A DNA stretch of 64,000 nucleotides from Thalassia testudinum (Eukaryota > Streptophyta > Magnoliopsida > Alismatales > Hydrocharitaceae). Of this stretch, positions 46,310 through 57,196 are shown in pieces. Within the stretch, counting starts at the first letter, position 1. The number at the start of each line of letters is the position of its first letter. The position numbers and the translations under genes were made by a program. The notes below the pieces were generated by a model that saw only the letters and a list, made by a program, of their open reading frames with translations, made no database searches and was not told the DNA's origin. The stretch spans positions 71,488,501 to 71,552,500 of the forward strand of contig JAZHRO010000003.1 of the NCBI GenBank assembly GCA_037157565.1, given 5' to 3'.

Positions 46310-47531
46310 AATTTAGGTTTTTTATTAAGTTAAACCTCCACTCCAAAGATAATTCAAAAGATCAAGATTTATCCCTCCGTTCCCACGTAAGTGGTATAAG
46401 AGGGGTGTGGACTTGAAATCTTAACCTTCTTTATTGCGGAGGTCGAATTAGTTAATATAAATGGCCAAACAAGTTTTTCACTGCAATTACGTGCCTTAAT
46501 TCAACCTTCGAGTGCCCTAGGACCTATACTTTGCTTGGATGATACTCCCAGGTGATCAAGTGAGAAGTTACTCCAAGGATGAACAAAGGGATGCAAGTAG
46601 GGCGAACCCCTCCTTTGAGGCGATGTGTATGCGGTGCCCCTTAACTACCCTTTTGTTCCTTTAAGGGGTGTCCCCCTCCGTGGAGTATCAAAACACTTGG
46701 TCAAAAGATAATATCTCCAGCACCACAAAGCACAATAGGAGGGTCTGCACCGATAAAGAGATCGGTGCCTATAGCCTTAAGTGATTGAGCCTTAGTGTGG
46801 TGCCTAATGTGCATGCTCAGTGTCAAAAGTGTGCAACACACCATAAATCTTTGTAATTTCTTTTCAAATCGCAGACAAGTCCCTTAGAATCAAATCAAAT
46901 GTGAATTGCTTTTACAGTTGAATCTGATTATTAGTTCCACTTTTAGTTATGTGACCACTGAATTAGTAAATTCAAACAACTTGGTGGTCTTGAATTTAAA
47001 TTTGATTGCAAATGCGTGAAGAAGAGCTAAATGCAAAAGTTAGAAAGATGTACCTGTCTCCAGCAATCTTCATGCTAATATGCTTGCAATACAATAATAA
47101 GATCTAATGTGTTGCTCAATCACCCCTAAATGCACACACCTAAGGGAATGCAACTTCTAAATAGGCAGCTCGATATTTTCTTTGCTGGTTTTAAAAGCAA
47201 GCAAGCAAAAAACAGAATCACGCATGCACAAAAAATATGGTAAGGCCTAGTAGCTAAAGAATGCGGGGACAAACCCCCAAAAATTCAGCCGCAATGACTA
47301 TAAGGATGAAACGACCGAAATAAATTTGTGACAATGGAGAATCCTCTACGAAAATAACATCTTGGTCTCCTTCGTCTTTTCCTCGTGTGGCTTAACTCGT
47401 GGTTGCTGTCGCCACTCTGTTGCACCTCGTCGCCTCTTCAGATTCCTATCACAGTAAAAAGAAATTGATCAGATAATTTCACAACTCAGAATATTCAAAA
47501 ACAATGAAGTAAATCTATTGCGTCTGTTGCC
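46310..47531 (-). mobile_element. Element H 5' leader
   Basis: Non-coding. It aligns with the leader of J (57197-58489): shared blocks include GGGATGCAAGTAGG and the GGTATCCCC/GGTGTCCCC..TTTGGAGT region. This links H and J as relatives. Confidence 0.75.
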
Positions 47532-47549
47532 TCCCCGAGAACAACACTA
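47532..47549 (-). other. Decayed primer binding site of H (tRNA-Asp)
   Basis: Minus sense TAGTGTTGTTCTCGGGGA; J's intact site is TGGCGCCGTTGCCGGGGA. Most differences are C-to-T or G-to-A, the pattern left by methylated cytosine decay. It lies three bases from the LTR. Confidence 0.75.
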
Positions 47550-47552
47550 ATT

Positions 47553-49336
47553 TGACGAGCCAATTTTCCCCTTTGCGTTGCAGTATTTAAGTGGTGGAAA
47601 AATTGACTAATAAAAAAAACTAAAAATAACCTTTCATAGCAAAGTGAGTCGTGTCCATAGGGAGGCAATTATGTAATAAACTCTCGATTATTTTATTTTC
47701 TTTCGGTACAGTGCAAAATCTCTATTCAAATCTAACACAAAATGCGATGGAAAGTAGATTCACAATAACATAAAAAGATAAGGGTATATGTGCAGTTTTC
47801 CCTCACTGAAATCTTCAATAAATATATGATGATTTTATGTAATTTTCACTTGACATATACTAGAGAAAATTAGTGCACAGGTTAAGCCCAAAACTAGTCT
47901 TGAAATAGTTGAATATCAATAACGTGCAATTATCAGAAAATATGAGTGTGCATGTGCAATTTTGCCACATTAAAATAATAATAAGTAAAAATCAAATTCT
48001 GGTGGCAATGGCAGTGAATGTAATTTTTAATATCAGAGAAAACGAAGCATTTGCTCACTCTCCTCCTCGCGAGAGAGAGAGCACCAGCGGGCTGTGGACG
48101 AGCTAGGGAGGTTGGCGAGGATGAGGCCTATCCGATGGAGGCCGCAGCATCGACGGAGATGGTCGAAGGTGGCCTGCCATCGGAGGAGAAGAGCGCTAGA
48201 GGAGGCTGCTGCTGCCATGAAGGTGCTGCTTGAAAGAGACGAGCGCTGCAGATGGCACGCAGCAGCGAGTGGTGTTGCAACTACGAAGTGCCTATGGTGG
48301 CGTGGCAGTGGCCGGTGAGCCCACAGGGTGCTGGCACTGGGGAGGGGTTTGCCTAGCTGGAAGGAGGGCGTGGTGGGGTGTCTGCGGGTGCGCCTGCAAG
48401 AGTGTGGGTTCGGCCTGGCTGCCTGGAGGAGGGAGCGTGCAAGGTGAAGTGGGAGTGGTGCTTGCAGGGGTGCGCGAGGGTAGGCGCGGCCTGGCAAGGG
48501 CGTGCGAGGTAGCAGCAAGCACCTGTGGGCTGGTTGGAGGGCGCGGTGGGGCGTCTGCGGGTCGCTCTGCAGTGGAGAGCATTGGAGGAGGAGGAACGCA
48601 TGTGCTGTAGCGGGTGCGTGATCGGGCGTTAGCGTGCTGCCGTAGGGGGCGCGCCTGCAGCGAGGCGCTAGAGGGTGGACGCGCCTGCTGGCATGGCTGG
48701 AGGATGAAGGCAGGCATGCTTGCTGGTGTAGGTGGAGGTACGGAACAACATCTGTGGGCGCTGAGGAGCGAGGGAGGTGCCTGCAGGAGGGGGCACTGTG
48801 GTGTGCGCGTTGCCTGGAGCAAGCAGAGGTGAGGGCGTGAGTAGTGCTTGCAGGCTGTGGAGAGGCTTACTAGGGCACGGCAACAGGCGCACAGTTGGGA
48901 GCCTGCAGCTTTGGGTGCGCGGGAAAGATGCAGAACCACAGTGCACACTGGAGTTACCCACTCTATGGATGATCTTCCCTCTCCTTTCTCTGCCTCTTCT
49001 TTTAACTCCTCTCCTTTGCACGTGCGTGAGTTAAGGGATTTTCAAATCCCTTAACTATTTCTGGCCGGCGGCTGTTGAGGGTGCCCGGAGGATGGGGAAA
49101 AGAATAACCACAGATTATTTGAAAGGGTAATTTACCCTCCTCTCATTCTTTTGCCCAATATTTTTCCTGCACATTAAAAGAACATAAAGTCATTACATAT
49201 TAATTTATAGAATAGTTGTAAACCTAAATTACGATGCATGCAAACATTCTATAACTTAATATATTTATTAACAAACCTAAAAGATACAATTAAAGTTACT
49301 TAGCCATAATATTAGTCTATTAAAATGGACTCATCA
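47553..49336 (-). repeat. Element H 5' LTR
   Basis: It aligns with 33585-35356 throughout. GCGTTGCAGTAT...AAGTGGTGG (47575-47597) is a tRNA-Asp-like stretch (nt 4-21 with a 3-base insertion), 22 bases from the LTR end. Confidence 0.92.
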
Positions 49337-49420
49337 AATGCATCTCGGCCATTGATCCTCCATCGGATGGCTCTACAGCGCTCCACACCCGCGTGTCTCG
49401 CCTCCTCCGCGCGACAATCC

Positions 49421-49492
49421 GGCCCAGTAGCACAGCGGGTAGCACGCAGTTCGCAAAGGCAGCGGCAAGCATTCGAGAGCCCGTGCGGTGCC
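49421..49492 (+). other. tRNA-like relic in G's U3 arm (copy 1)
   Basis: 72 bases with an A-box-like TAGCACAGCGG, a TTCGCAA loop-like region and a degenerate B box (CATTCGAGAGC). It is the mirror partner of 49764-49835. The stems are poor, so it is not a working tRNA. Confidence 0.5.
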
Positions 49493-49763
49493 TAATTTGC
49501 TGCTCCAGCGGGCGTGGTTGATTAAGGCTGTAGATCCGCGCGTGAAGGTTGACGATCACGCTACGCGACGCATCCTCAGGATGCGATCATCCACGGGCGT
49601 GCTCGGATCGCACCTTGAGTGTGCGTGCGTGCGGGCATTATCGCCCGGCATAAGCGTGCACGTGGATGATTGCCGCCTAAGGACGTGTCGTGTGGCGTGA
49701 TCCTCACCCTTCACACGTGGATCTACAGCCTTAATCAGCCATGCCCGCTCGAGCAGCAAATTA

Positions 49764-49835
49764 GGCAGCGCGCGAGGTCTCGAACGCTCGCTATTGCCTT
49801 TGCAAACAGCGTGTTGCCCGCTGAGCTACTGGGCC
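49764..49835 (-). other. tRNA-like relic in G's inverted U3 arm (copy 2)
   Basis: On the minus strand, 72 bases have a perfect A box (TAGCTCAGCGG), a near-perfect B box (CGTTCGAGACC), a T-arm stem with four of five pairs, and a TTTGCAA loop that would read as tRNA-Ala(UGC). The D and anticodon stems are degraded. Confidence 0.55.
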
Positions 49836-50372
49836 GAATTGTCATGCAGAGGAGGCGAGGCGCACGGGTGTGGAGCGCTGTGGAGCCATCCGATGGAGGA
49901 TCAACGATCGAGATGTCTCCCTTGGTGGAGGAAGAGGGAGTATGCTGTGCGCAGATGCATAGTTTTCAGCCGTCTGATGGGTGATCGAATAGCTTAAAAT
50001 GGTGCTACACGATGAAGGGTAGATGTAGGCACGGCGAGTCTGACACGTGGCGGCCCCATGGTTGTTGATCATCAGATCAACAGTCAGAACTTCTCGGGTC
50101 CAATGCAGGAGCTCCGGATGTCGGATTTGGTCGATTTCGAGTCTGTTGGACTACATTCGTTACTCTGAATCCATCCGTGTGGTCCGATTGCTCATCTGAG
50201 GCCTGTTTTGACAAGTGCTCATATGAATGGCCATTAATACTGTTCTATAAGCAATCTTAATGTGTGATGCATGCAATGCTCCCATTCCTATTTAGGATGT
50301 GTTATTTATGCATTTTGTTCTTAAGATAAACCCCATTTAACAAAGTTATCACCCTAAGATGTAGTGTTATCA

Positions 50373-50842
50373 GGTTACATGTGGCACCGTCTGGACCATC
50401 CACAGTTCGTTACTTGCAGAGGATGCTACGGTTCTCAGATTGAGGTGATTTCTACGTTGTCGGACTGCGATCGACGCTCTGGATCCATCCATATAGTTCG
50501 ATTTTCCATTCGAAACCCATATGGATGTCACATTGCCTCTAGCCATTGATCTTCCTTGGATTTCGTATGATGCTACGGTTCCCCGATCTAGATGATTTCA
50601 GATTCGTTAGACTCTGATCGTCATCTTAATTAGATTCGTATGGTTCGATCACCCATCTGTGGCCCTGAAGTAAGTCTTCATCTCCCCTGACCATAAAAAG
50701 GACCTAGTTAACCTAAAATATATACAACTACTCTAAATGCAAAATGATGCATGTAATGCAATATTTATAACATGAAATGCAAATCTAATCCTAGGAACAT
50801 GCATGAACAGGCATTTTAACCTAGATAGAAATGTCCATATCG
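50373..50842 (-). repeat. Element D 5' LTR, part 2
   Basis: It continues the LTR interrupted at 23609 and aligns with about 7330-7797. It ends ...ATATCG and is followed by target duplication TGCAT (50843-50847) and C's protease coding sequence. Confidence 0.9.
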
Positions 50843-50847
50843 TGCAT

Positions 50848-52537
50848 CCATCCACTTAATCCCGACTTCTCCTTATGAGAGGTCTAGGTTAGGTGAATTT
50901 AGGCAAACCTCAGTAACACTACAATTAGCTGATTGTTCAGTCACCACACTGAGGGGCGTTTTGAGGATGTAATTGTCACGGTCAAGGATTTCTATTTTCT
51001 TGTAGATTTCCTCATGCTTAACATGGAAGTACCTAACGATTTGAGGAACATGCCTATCATTCTGGGGCATCCGTTGCTAGCTACCGCCAAGGCCAACATA
51101 AACTGTGAAAGCGGTAGTATGGAGATCCACTTTGGGGATAAGAAGCTAACTGTAGATATTTTTAAGGCGATAAGAGGATTGTAGATTCATTGAGGAGATC
51201 GAGGATCAGGATCTTGAGACTTGTATGATAATCAGTGCACTCGAGGACTCCACTAGCTTTAGCAAACCCAACCCACAACCCTCCATGGTAGACCTGCCAC
51301 ATCCTGAAGAGGCTGTTGATTTTGTTCATTCATAGCCTCTTCCACTAGATCGTCCTGATGAATCTTTATCAGCATCCTCTCTACCTTCTATTCTAAACCC
51401 ACCTCAGCTTGAATTGAAACCATTGCCCAAAAATTTGAAATATGAGTTCTTTGGACTTGAAAACACGCTCATTGTCATCTTTAATGCTAATTTGACTAAG
51501 GAGCAAGAATCGAGGTTAATTAAGGTCCTTCACAACAATAAGGAGGCAATTGGTTGGACCATCCATGACCTTAGGGGGATCGAGCCATCTTATTGTAATC
51601 ATCGTATTTTTATGGAAGATGGATCCCACCCTTCTCACAAGATGCAAAGGAGACTAAACCTGAATATGAGAGAAGTAGTTAAGAAGGAGATAATCAAGTG
51701 GCTGGATGCTAGGATTATTTACCCAATCTCGGATAGTCCGTGGGTTAGCGCCATTCAGATTGTATCCAAGAAGGCAGGAATAACCGTTACGACTAATGAT
51801 AAAGGGAAAACCTTCACCACTTGTTCTGCTTCTGCTTGTAGAGTCTGTATTGACTATAGGAAGCTGAACATAGCCACTAAAAAGGATTACTTTCCCTTGC
51901 CATTCATTGATCAAATCCTTGAAAGGTTAGTTGGGCAAAAATAGTTTTGCTTCTTGGATGGTTACTCAGGATATAACCAAGTCCCTATCCATCCTGAAGA
52001 CTAGGAAAAGACAACCTTCACATGTCCCTACAGAACTTTTGCATTCTGTAGAATGCCATTTTGGCTTTGCAATGCATTTGCGACTTTTCAAAGGTGCATG
52101 TTGGCCATCCTTTCTGACATGGTGGGAGATTGTCATAGGTTTTCATGGATGATTTCTCCATTTTCGAAGATTCTTTTGAGTTTTGCCTAGCTAACTTGCA
52201 ATTGATCCTCCAGATTTGCATCAAAACATAGCTGGTCATTAGCTGGGAAACAAACCACTTTATGACTCAGGAAGGCATTGTTTGGGGTCATGTGGTCTCA
52301 AGTTGGGGTATTGAGGTTGATGAAGCTAAGGTGGATGCTATCTCTACACTTCCTCCTCCCACTTCCGTAAAATAGATCCGCTCTTTCCTTGGGCATGTAA
52401 GTTTTTATAGAAGATTCATTAGGGACTTCTCAAAGGTTGCTCAGCACTTGAGTAACCTTTTGCCCATAGACATGCCATTCGAGTTTGATGAACCATGCCA
52501 GAAGGCATTTGATTTATTAAAAATAGCAGTCACATGT
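50848..52537 (+). pseudogene. Element C: protease remainder and RT, broken
   Basis: This continues the frame cut at 6079: S-I-H-L-I-P-T-S, then a protease body with L-A-D..V-T, V-K-D-F-Y-F-L-V-D-F and I-I-L-G-H-P. The RT (51414-52540) has R-V-C-I-D-Y-R-K-L-N, L-D-G-Y-S-G-Y-N-Q, a damaged F-M-D-D region (about 52143) and a G-H-V-S-F-Y-R-R-F-I connection. Stops or frameshifts occur near 50900, 51183, 51942, 52002 and 52130. Element J cuts it at 52537, before RNase H; the rest lies right of the window. Confidence 0.9.
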
Positions 52538-54085
52538 TGACTAGTTCATTCTTCGCTTTTAAAGTCATTTGTCACATAAAATGGCACATCGTTTGTAGTT
52601 TTATGTGGTGGAAAAATCGACTAATCAACAATTAATTAAACCACTTAATTAGTAGTGGGTCATGTCCTTAGGGAGGCAATGACATATTTAAACTTGCATC
52701 AGTTGAAAACAAAAGTTCATAGTTATTTTTGTGGAGAAATCGAGCGAAATCTACGTACAGATTAAGTAAACAACAAGAGAACATGCTGAAATGGCAATTT
52801 TGCACAACTAAAGGATATATTTCGCAATGCAACTTAATAAAATAATAATAAAAGTTGAAAATGGCATAGATTGTAAATATTAATAGAGGCTTTACTGTAG
52901 CAAAACAGGGGAACTTCTTCCCCTTGTCTGTGCGCGAGGAGGATGGAATGGTCGGAGGTGTGTAGCTCGGAGGAGGATCTTTAGACTGAGGGCTCTATGA
53001 TGGCGATCGCAGTGAAGTGCGAGGTGCCCCAATGTGGACGGATGGAGGTACGGTGGTGGTGGGTTCCGACGGCTGCAGAAGTGCTTCAAGCGGGGAATGC
53101 GCAGGCTGTGGAGGGGAGTGCAGGCGTGGCTGAGCTCGGCCGCAGTGGCTGCTGCTGCGCACTGCTGGCCGCAAGCTGCAAGCGTCGACGGCATGCTGCA
53201 AGGACTGCGGCGGAAGTGCAGCACACTCTACGCACATGGCTGAAGGGCGTTTGCTACTACAGGTGTGCTGCTAGGGCGCGTGTGGGCTGGAGTGGCACTA
53301 CTGCAGGAGGTGAGGCACGCTGAGGGGAGATGGTGGGCGTGCACTAGGGGCTGGATCGTGGAGGATGGTGCATGCAGCAAGGGCGTGTGCGGGGATGGCG
53401 GTGGTATAGGAGATGAGTGCACGCGGTGGAGCTATGGACGGTGCTGCATGCTGGTGGGTGTGTGCAATGGATTGGAGATGAAGGTGTGGGTAGGGTAAGT
53501 AGGCACGAATGCGCTGAGGAACACACGAGGCTGATGAAGAAGAAACACGGTGATGGCCAAGCTCACTGGATTGGCACGGTGAGCTGTCACCTCACTGACC
53601 CACGGTGTGGTGGAGCTTGGCCTTGGAGACCACAGTGAGGAGCAGGTGCACGGTGATAGGCAGGCAGTGTCTCCCCAAGCTCGGCTGTCTCCTTTCTCTT
53701 GTAGTCAGCTGCCCTGACTAGATCCAACACACTCGCTCCTCCATGAATGGGGCCTTGATTGTGGCAGCTGGAGGAAATGCAGTCATTGCTGAAAGAAGAA
53801 TAAAATAATAATAAAATATTATGGTTATTTATATACAAACCCTCAACTTTTATGTTAACTTAAAATAATGCATGCATTGCACCTCATTAGTTCACTAATT
53901 AAATAAATGTAATTCTAAGTTAATTCTAAATGCATTTCAATATGAATTCAATGCATGAATTATGTAATTAAATCAGAAATATGAATTAATCTATTTACAT
54001 CCTAATGCATGCTAAATAAATGTTAGAATTAAGTTAATATCTAGGCACTTAAATACTGAAATAGCCCACAAATATGGGATAATCA
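52538..54085 (-). repeat. Element J 3' LTR
   Basis: It runs TGACTAGTTC...GGGATAATCA and aligns with 58510-59472 and 63800-64000. TCGTTTGTAGTTTTATGTGG (52589-52608) resembles tRNA-Asp nt 2-20. The CTCCC-type motif is at 52660-52685. The GC-rich block 52900-53700 gives open frames of no protein character. Confidence 0.9.
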
Positions 54086-55302
54086 ATTAACCCCATGCCT
54101 AATTTTTGCTAGTCCCTAGCTAATCCAAGCAATACCTAGCACTTCCAGTAGACTAGCCAACCCAACCGATCTTCCTTTAGAAACATGTTAAGTTCAGACT
54201 TTAGACCTATGGTTTCCAAGTAGTTGTTAAGTTACAGACTTGGTTGTCTAAAGACAAGTTGCAAGCACAAGTTTCTCTGATTTCTGACTCTACCCTAAGG
54301 TTTATTGATCCCTGAGATTAAAGTATCCATGCATGTGCGCTGGTCTGAGTTATTTGAATTAAAGGAAAATGGATTTCTTTTTAATAATGTATATAAATAT
54401 TTTTTTTTATTCCTCTAAGTCTAACCTCGGATCAACTATCAACACGATCTGTGTCGGATTCATTATCCCCATTACCGTACCTTGAATGGTGCCTGGCTTT
54501 TGATGCTTCGAGATAGCACCGTCCATAGCGACCCTAAGAACTCCTGGCAATTGACACTTCGAGATAGTATCGCCCATGGATTTCTAAAGCAAATTTAGGC
54601 CAGTGGCAATCAGCACTTCGAGGTAGGGTCGCCCATGGTACCAGAACTGCACAATGCACTTACATGCCCCCAATAGGATGGATATCCTAAGAGACAAGCA
54701 CAGAGGAGGTAATATGCTATCATCGCATCCTCAAGGAGACTATATACTCCACCTCTCCTACAGGGGAACTCTTCCAATCAAATTGTATTTTCAAGCCTCT
54801 CCTAAGTAAAAAATAATAGAACCAAATCCCCTTTAAGAAAGTAATTAAGTTGATTACTTACACCAGACCAAGTGTGTGAAATTTGGATGCTTGGGTTACA
54901 AGGACCCGTAAACCGAAAGGTAGAACAAGACTCCAGATACCACCCCACCTTTTAACTCAAACCCTAGCTTTCCTTCCTCAACTTCTTGAGGAATGATCCT
55001 CAACATGACTCCTACTTAAGTTTTTAAGTCCACAAAGGACCCTAAAGGTCTAAAGCTAATAGCTCTCTTAGCTTCTAAAGTTTGACCCTAGAATTAACGT
55101 AGTCTAACCTAGAGTTCTGATTTGCTTAAGAATGCAGGACCTAGCCAGTTAAGCTCAAAACTTCTTTTTTTTTTGAATTATTTTTTTATTTTTATTTTTT
55201 TAGATTTTTTTTTTTAATGCAAATGTATGCAATGAATGCGCTATGCTATGTATATCCCCAAGTACACCCCCCCATGCCTAAAATCTGCAATGTCCTCATT
55301 GC
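54086..55302 (-). mobile_element. Element J PPT and 3' non-coding region
   Basis: The PPT (minus sense GGCATGGGGTTA) and a hairpin with one changed base (TTAGCTAG-GGA-CTAGCAA, about 54103-54122) open the region. Three similar short blocks (about 54480-54640; CTTCGAGATAG/CTTCGAGGTAG with ATCGCC/GTCGCC) form an imperfect repeat. A T-rich tract is at 55165-55215 and the second PPT-like motif with GCAATGTCCTCATTG at 55262-55302. Confidence 0.8.
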
Positions 55303-55322
55303 ATAGAAGTATATTACCTGGG

Positions 55323-57196
55323 TCATAGCTGGGCTACCGTTCTTTTGCTACCAGCCGAGTAGCCAAAGAACCTGCAAATCAGGTTCAAGGATTGCAGAAA
55401 TAGGCCTAGAAATGAGCAAAGTAATGCTGGCCTAGAAAATTGGTAACCTAGGATGTTGGCGAGCTGATGATGAATCCCAATAGAAAATGCTTGCCCAACT
55501 AGGATGGGAATAAAATCTTCCCAAGTCACCAGAGGAGATTCTAAAGAATAAATTGGTATAGCAACCTCCAATGGGGAAGGAATGGTGCAGAGATAAACCC
55601 CCAAGGCAATGGACTGACTAAAGAAATCATCAATCCATACGCAATACTCATTACTGGAAAAATTAGTTTGTTAAACCCCTCGGTCAGAACAAAAGTGAGT
55701 AATTCTCTAAGGCAAGGATTGTCTAGGGTGTCCAAGTTTCGAGGTTGCGGGATGGCCATAAAATCTAGGTTGGGTTTAATAAGCTCGATGTCCATCCCTA
55801 ACACTCTTTCCAAATCCTCATCACATGTATCTTCCTGCCCTTCATCAGGAGTCACAATTTCGCCTTCAGACATAAGCGAATCAGAGGGTGACTTCGAAAT
55901 AAATGAAGGTAGGTTGGAAGTAATAGATCTAGGGATTATCCTATCAATATCATCCCTGGGTTTTTGTTGTTTACTCAAACCTTCCCCAGAGCCTATATGT
56001 GAATCCACATAAATCTTAGAAGCTACTTCCAAATTTTCCATCATTTCATCATGAGGAGAAATATCATCAATGGGTGTGCTAAGGAAACCTAATTTGGTCA
56101 AATTTATGACATCCTCTGGGGCTAACTCTTCAAATAAGACATAATCACCCTTAGTGTCACTCCAAATCTTGAATGTAGGTTCCTTATATAATTCTTCTTT
56201 CTCCTCATCATATGATTCATCATATACCCGAGGTCTAGAATCACTTAATATCTCAGCAAGTCCCCTAGGGTACTCTATTTGAGGTAAATGGTTTACACTG
56301 GTAACATCAGACTCCTCAGATAGGTCAATTTCTTGAGGGTTAGGTTCCCTAAGGGTGGGCTTGAGTTCCATCTCGTGATCAGAATGTAGGGTAGGATTAA
56401 CAACTTGACTTCGACCCACTTCATCAAATGTCACGAAAATACTATCATCTGGGTCGAGGTCTTCCAATGATACCATCATTCCCTTCTTTTAACTCCAATA
56501 AAATTCAGGTGGATACTCAACCTTATCATCATCTTCCTTGGGTTGCCACCTTTCTTCATTCAATGCATAGCTACTTTCATATGTATCTTCCTCCCACTTA
56601 AGGCGTGGATCTCTCAAGGAAGTGTCATCTAATGGGGAGGTTTCAAAATCGATCCTCGAAAAGTAGCTATTCTCCCTAGAATTTCCCTCCAACTTAAAGT
56701 GTAGCTCTCCCACGGGAGATGCATCTATTGTAGAGGGGTGTACGTCATCCTCAATGGGGTAGATTGGGTGGATAATTTCATCGCTTTCTTGTTGGCCTGC
56801 TCTCGAAGATTCTCCTAACAATTCAATCATTTCGTTTTGCATTTTCTGTATTTCCATCTTCAAGGACGAGAGGCCATTTTTATCATGAAAGAAGTTAGGC
56901 TCAGGGTTATAGTACCTAGGAGTGTTTGTCCAACCTTTATAATTATCCAGGGATGGTAGGTTGGGTATTTCTATGGTGTGTAGGACATTGGGCAAAGCAA
57001 ATCCCGCTCGTAGGTTCTGCACATAGATTTGGGGCTTAACCAAGCAAATACTCCTATAATAGGAGTAAAACAAATCCCAATGATTGTCATTATGTCCATC
57101 AAGGGGTGGACCATCTCAGCGTATGGGATCAAAGAGTGCAGAGTGGGGGTGAGGGTGTAGGCAAGATGTGAAAGGATGAAGATCAATGTGGTCCAT
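55323..57196 (-). pseudogene. Element J ORF of unknown function (about 620 codons, broken)
   Basis: I do not recognise this protein. The likely start is M-D-H at 57196. The N-terminus is Pro/His/Tyr-rich; a helical stretch follows (K-M-E-I-Q-K-M-Q-N-E-M-I-E-L-L-G, about 56860-56810); then a long acidic Glu/Asp/Ser/Pro-rich region (56780-55720). The C-terminus switches frame near 55650 and is hydrophobic (55604-55323), ending in C-R-F-F-G-Y-S-A-G-S-K-R. Stops lie near 57118 and at 56487. The general plan (Tyr/Pro N-terminus, coiled coil, acidic middle) parallels the D and F ORFs, but I cannot show homology by eye. Confidence 0.55.

Larger units (their letters stand above)
33585..49336 (-). mobile_element. 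Element H: Athila-like gag-pol element, minus strand
   Basis: H is inserted in the U3 arm of G's 3' LTR: the G arm reads continuously from ...CCACCAAGGGA to GCATCTCGG once H is removed. The flanks GATG- (left) and AATGC (right) suggest a decayed duplication. LTRs are 33585-35356 and 47553-49336, both with outer ends TGACGAG/CTCGTCA-like. Inside: PPT, 3' non-coding region, IN, solo LTR I, RH-RT-PR, gag, leader and decayed tRNA-Asp PBS. Confidence 0.92.
23610..50372 (+). mobile_element. Element G: Athila-like gag-pol element with unlike, palindromic LTRs
   Basis: G is inserted in D's 5' LTR and itself carries H in its 3' LTR. In order: a 1405-base 5' LTR, tRNA-Asp PBS, leader, broken gag, broken PR-RT-RH-IN, 3' non-coding region, PPT, then a 1.49-kb 3' LTR (33128-33584 plus 49337-50372). 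The D sequence is continuous across G with an imperfect 5-base duplication, so the two ends entered as one insertion. Yet the 5' and 3' LTRs share no visible similarity except a short hinge; each is an inverted repeat of itself. Without H, G is about 11 kb. Confidence 0.88.
49337..50372 (+). repeat. Element G 3' LTR, part 2 (inner U3 arm, hinge, inverted U3 arm)
   Basis: It continues after H. The U3 arm ends at about 49594. A 66-base spacer includes CGTGCTCGGATCGCACC (49599-49614) and a hairpin CGGGC..GCCCG. Then the inverted U3 arm runs 49661-50372 and ends ...AGTGTTATCA, the exact reverse of the LTR start. Where a U5 end would be expected there is inverted U3. Two tRNA-like segments sit as mirror copies in the arms. 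Confidence 0.86.
6080..50842 (-). mobile_element. Element D: non-autonomous Ty3/gypsy element carrying E, F and G
   Basis: D is bounded by matching LTRs at 6080-7797 and 22349-23609 plus 50373-50842, with a perfect 5-base duplication TGCAT (6075-6079 and 50843-50847). Both LTRs share the unusual outer end CG in place of CA (7797 and 50842), supporting that they are a pair. Its own internal sequence is 7798-8207, 10915-11880 and 19389-22348. It holds a PPT, a 3' non-coding region, one ORF without any gag or pol similarity I can see, a leader, and a tRNA-Asp PBS. Removing E, F and G restores an element of roughly 10.8 kb. It interrupts C's protease. Confidence 0.9.

Noticed and set aside
49320..49984. 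Two similar open frames facing each other in G's 3' LTR
   Set aside because: Their similarity is explained by the LTR palindrome; they are the tRNA-like and U3 sequence read twice.
11881..50842. Tandem LTR-internal-LTR-internal-LTR array produced by unequal crossover between F and D
   Set aside because: F is flanked by a near-perfect target duplication and interrupts a sequence that is continuous in F's own internal copy, so it is an insertion.
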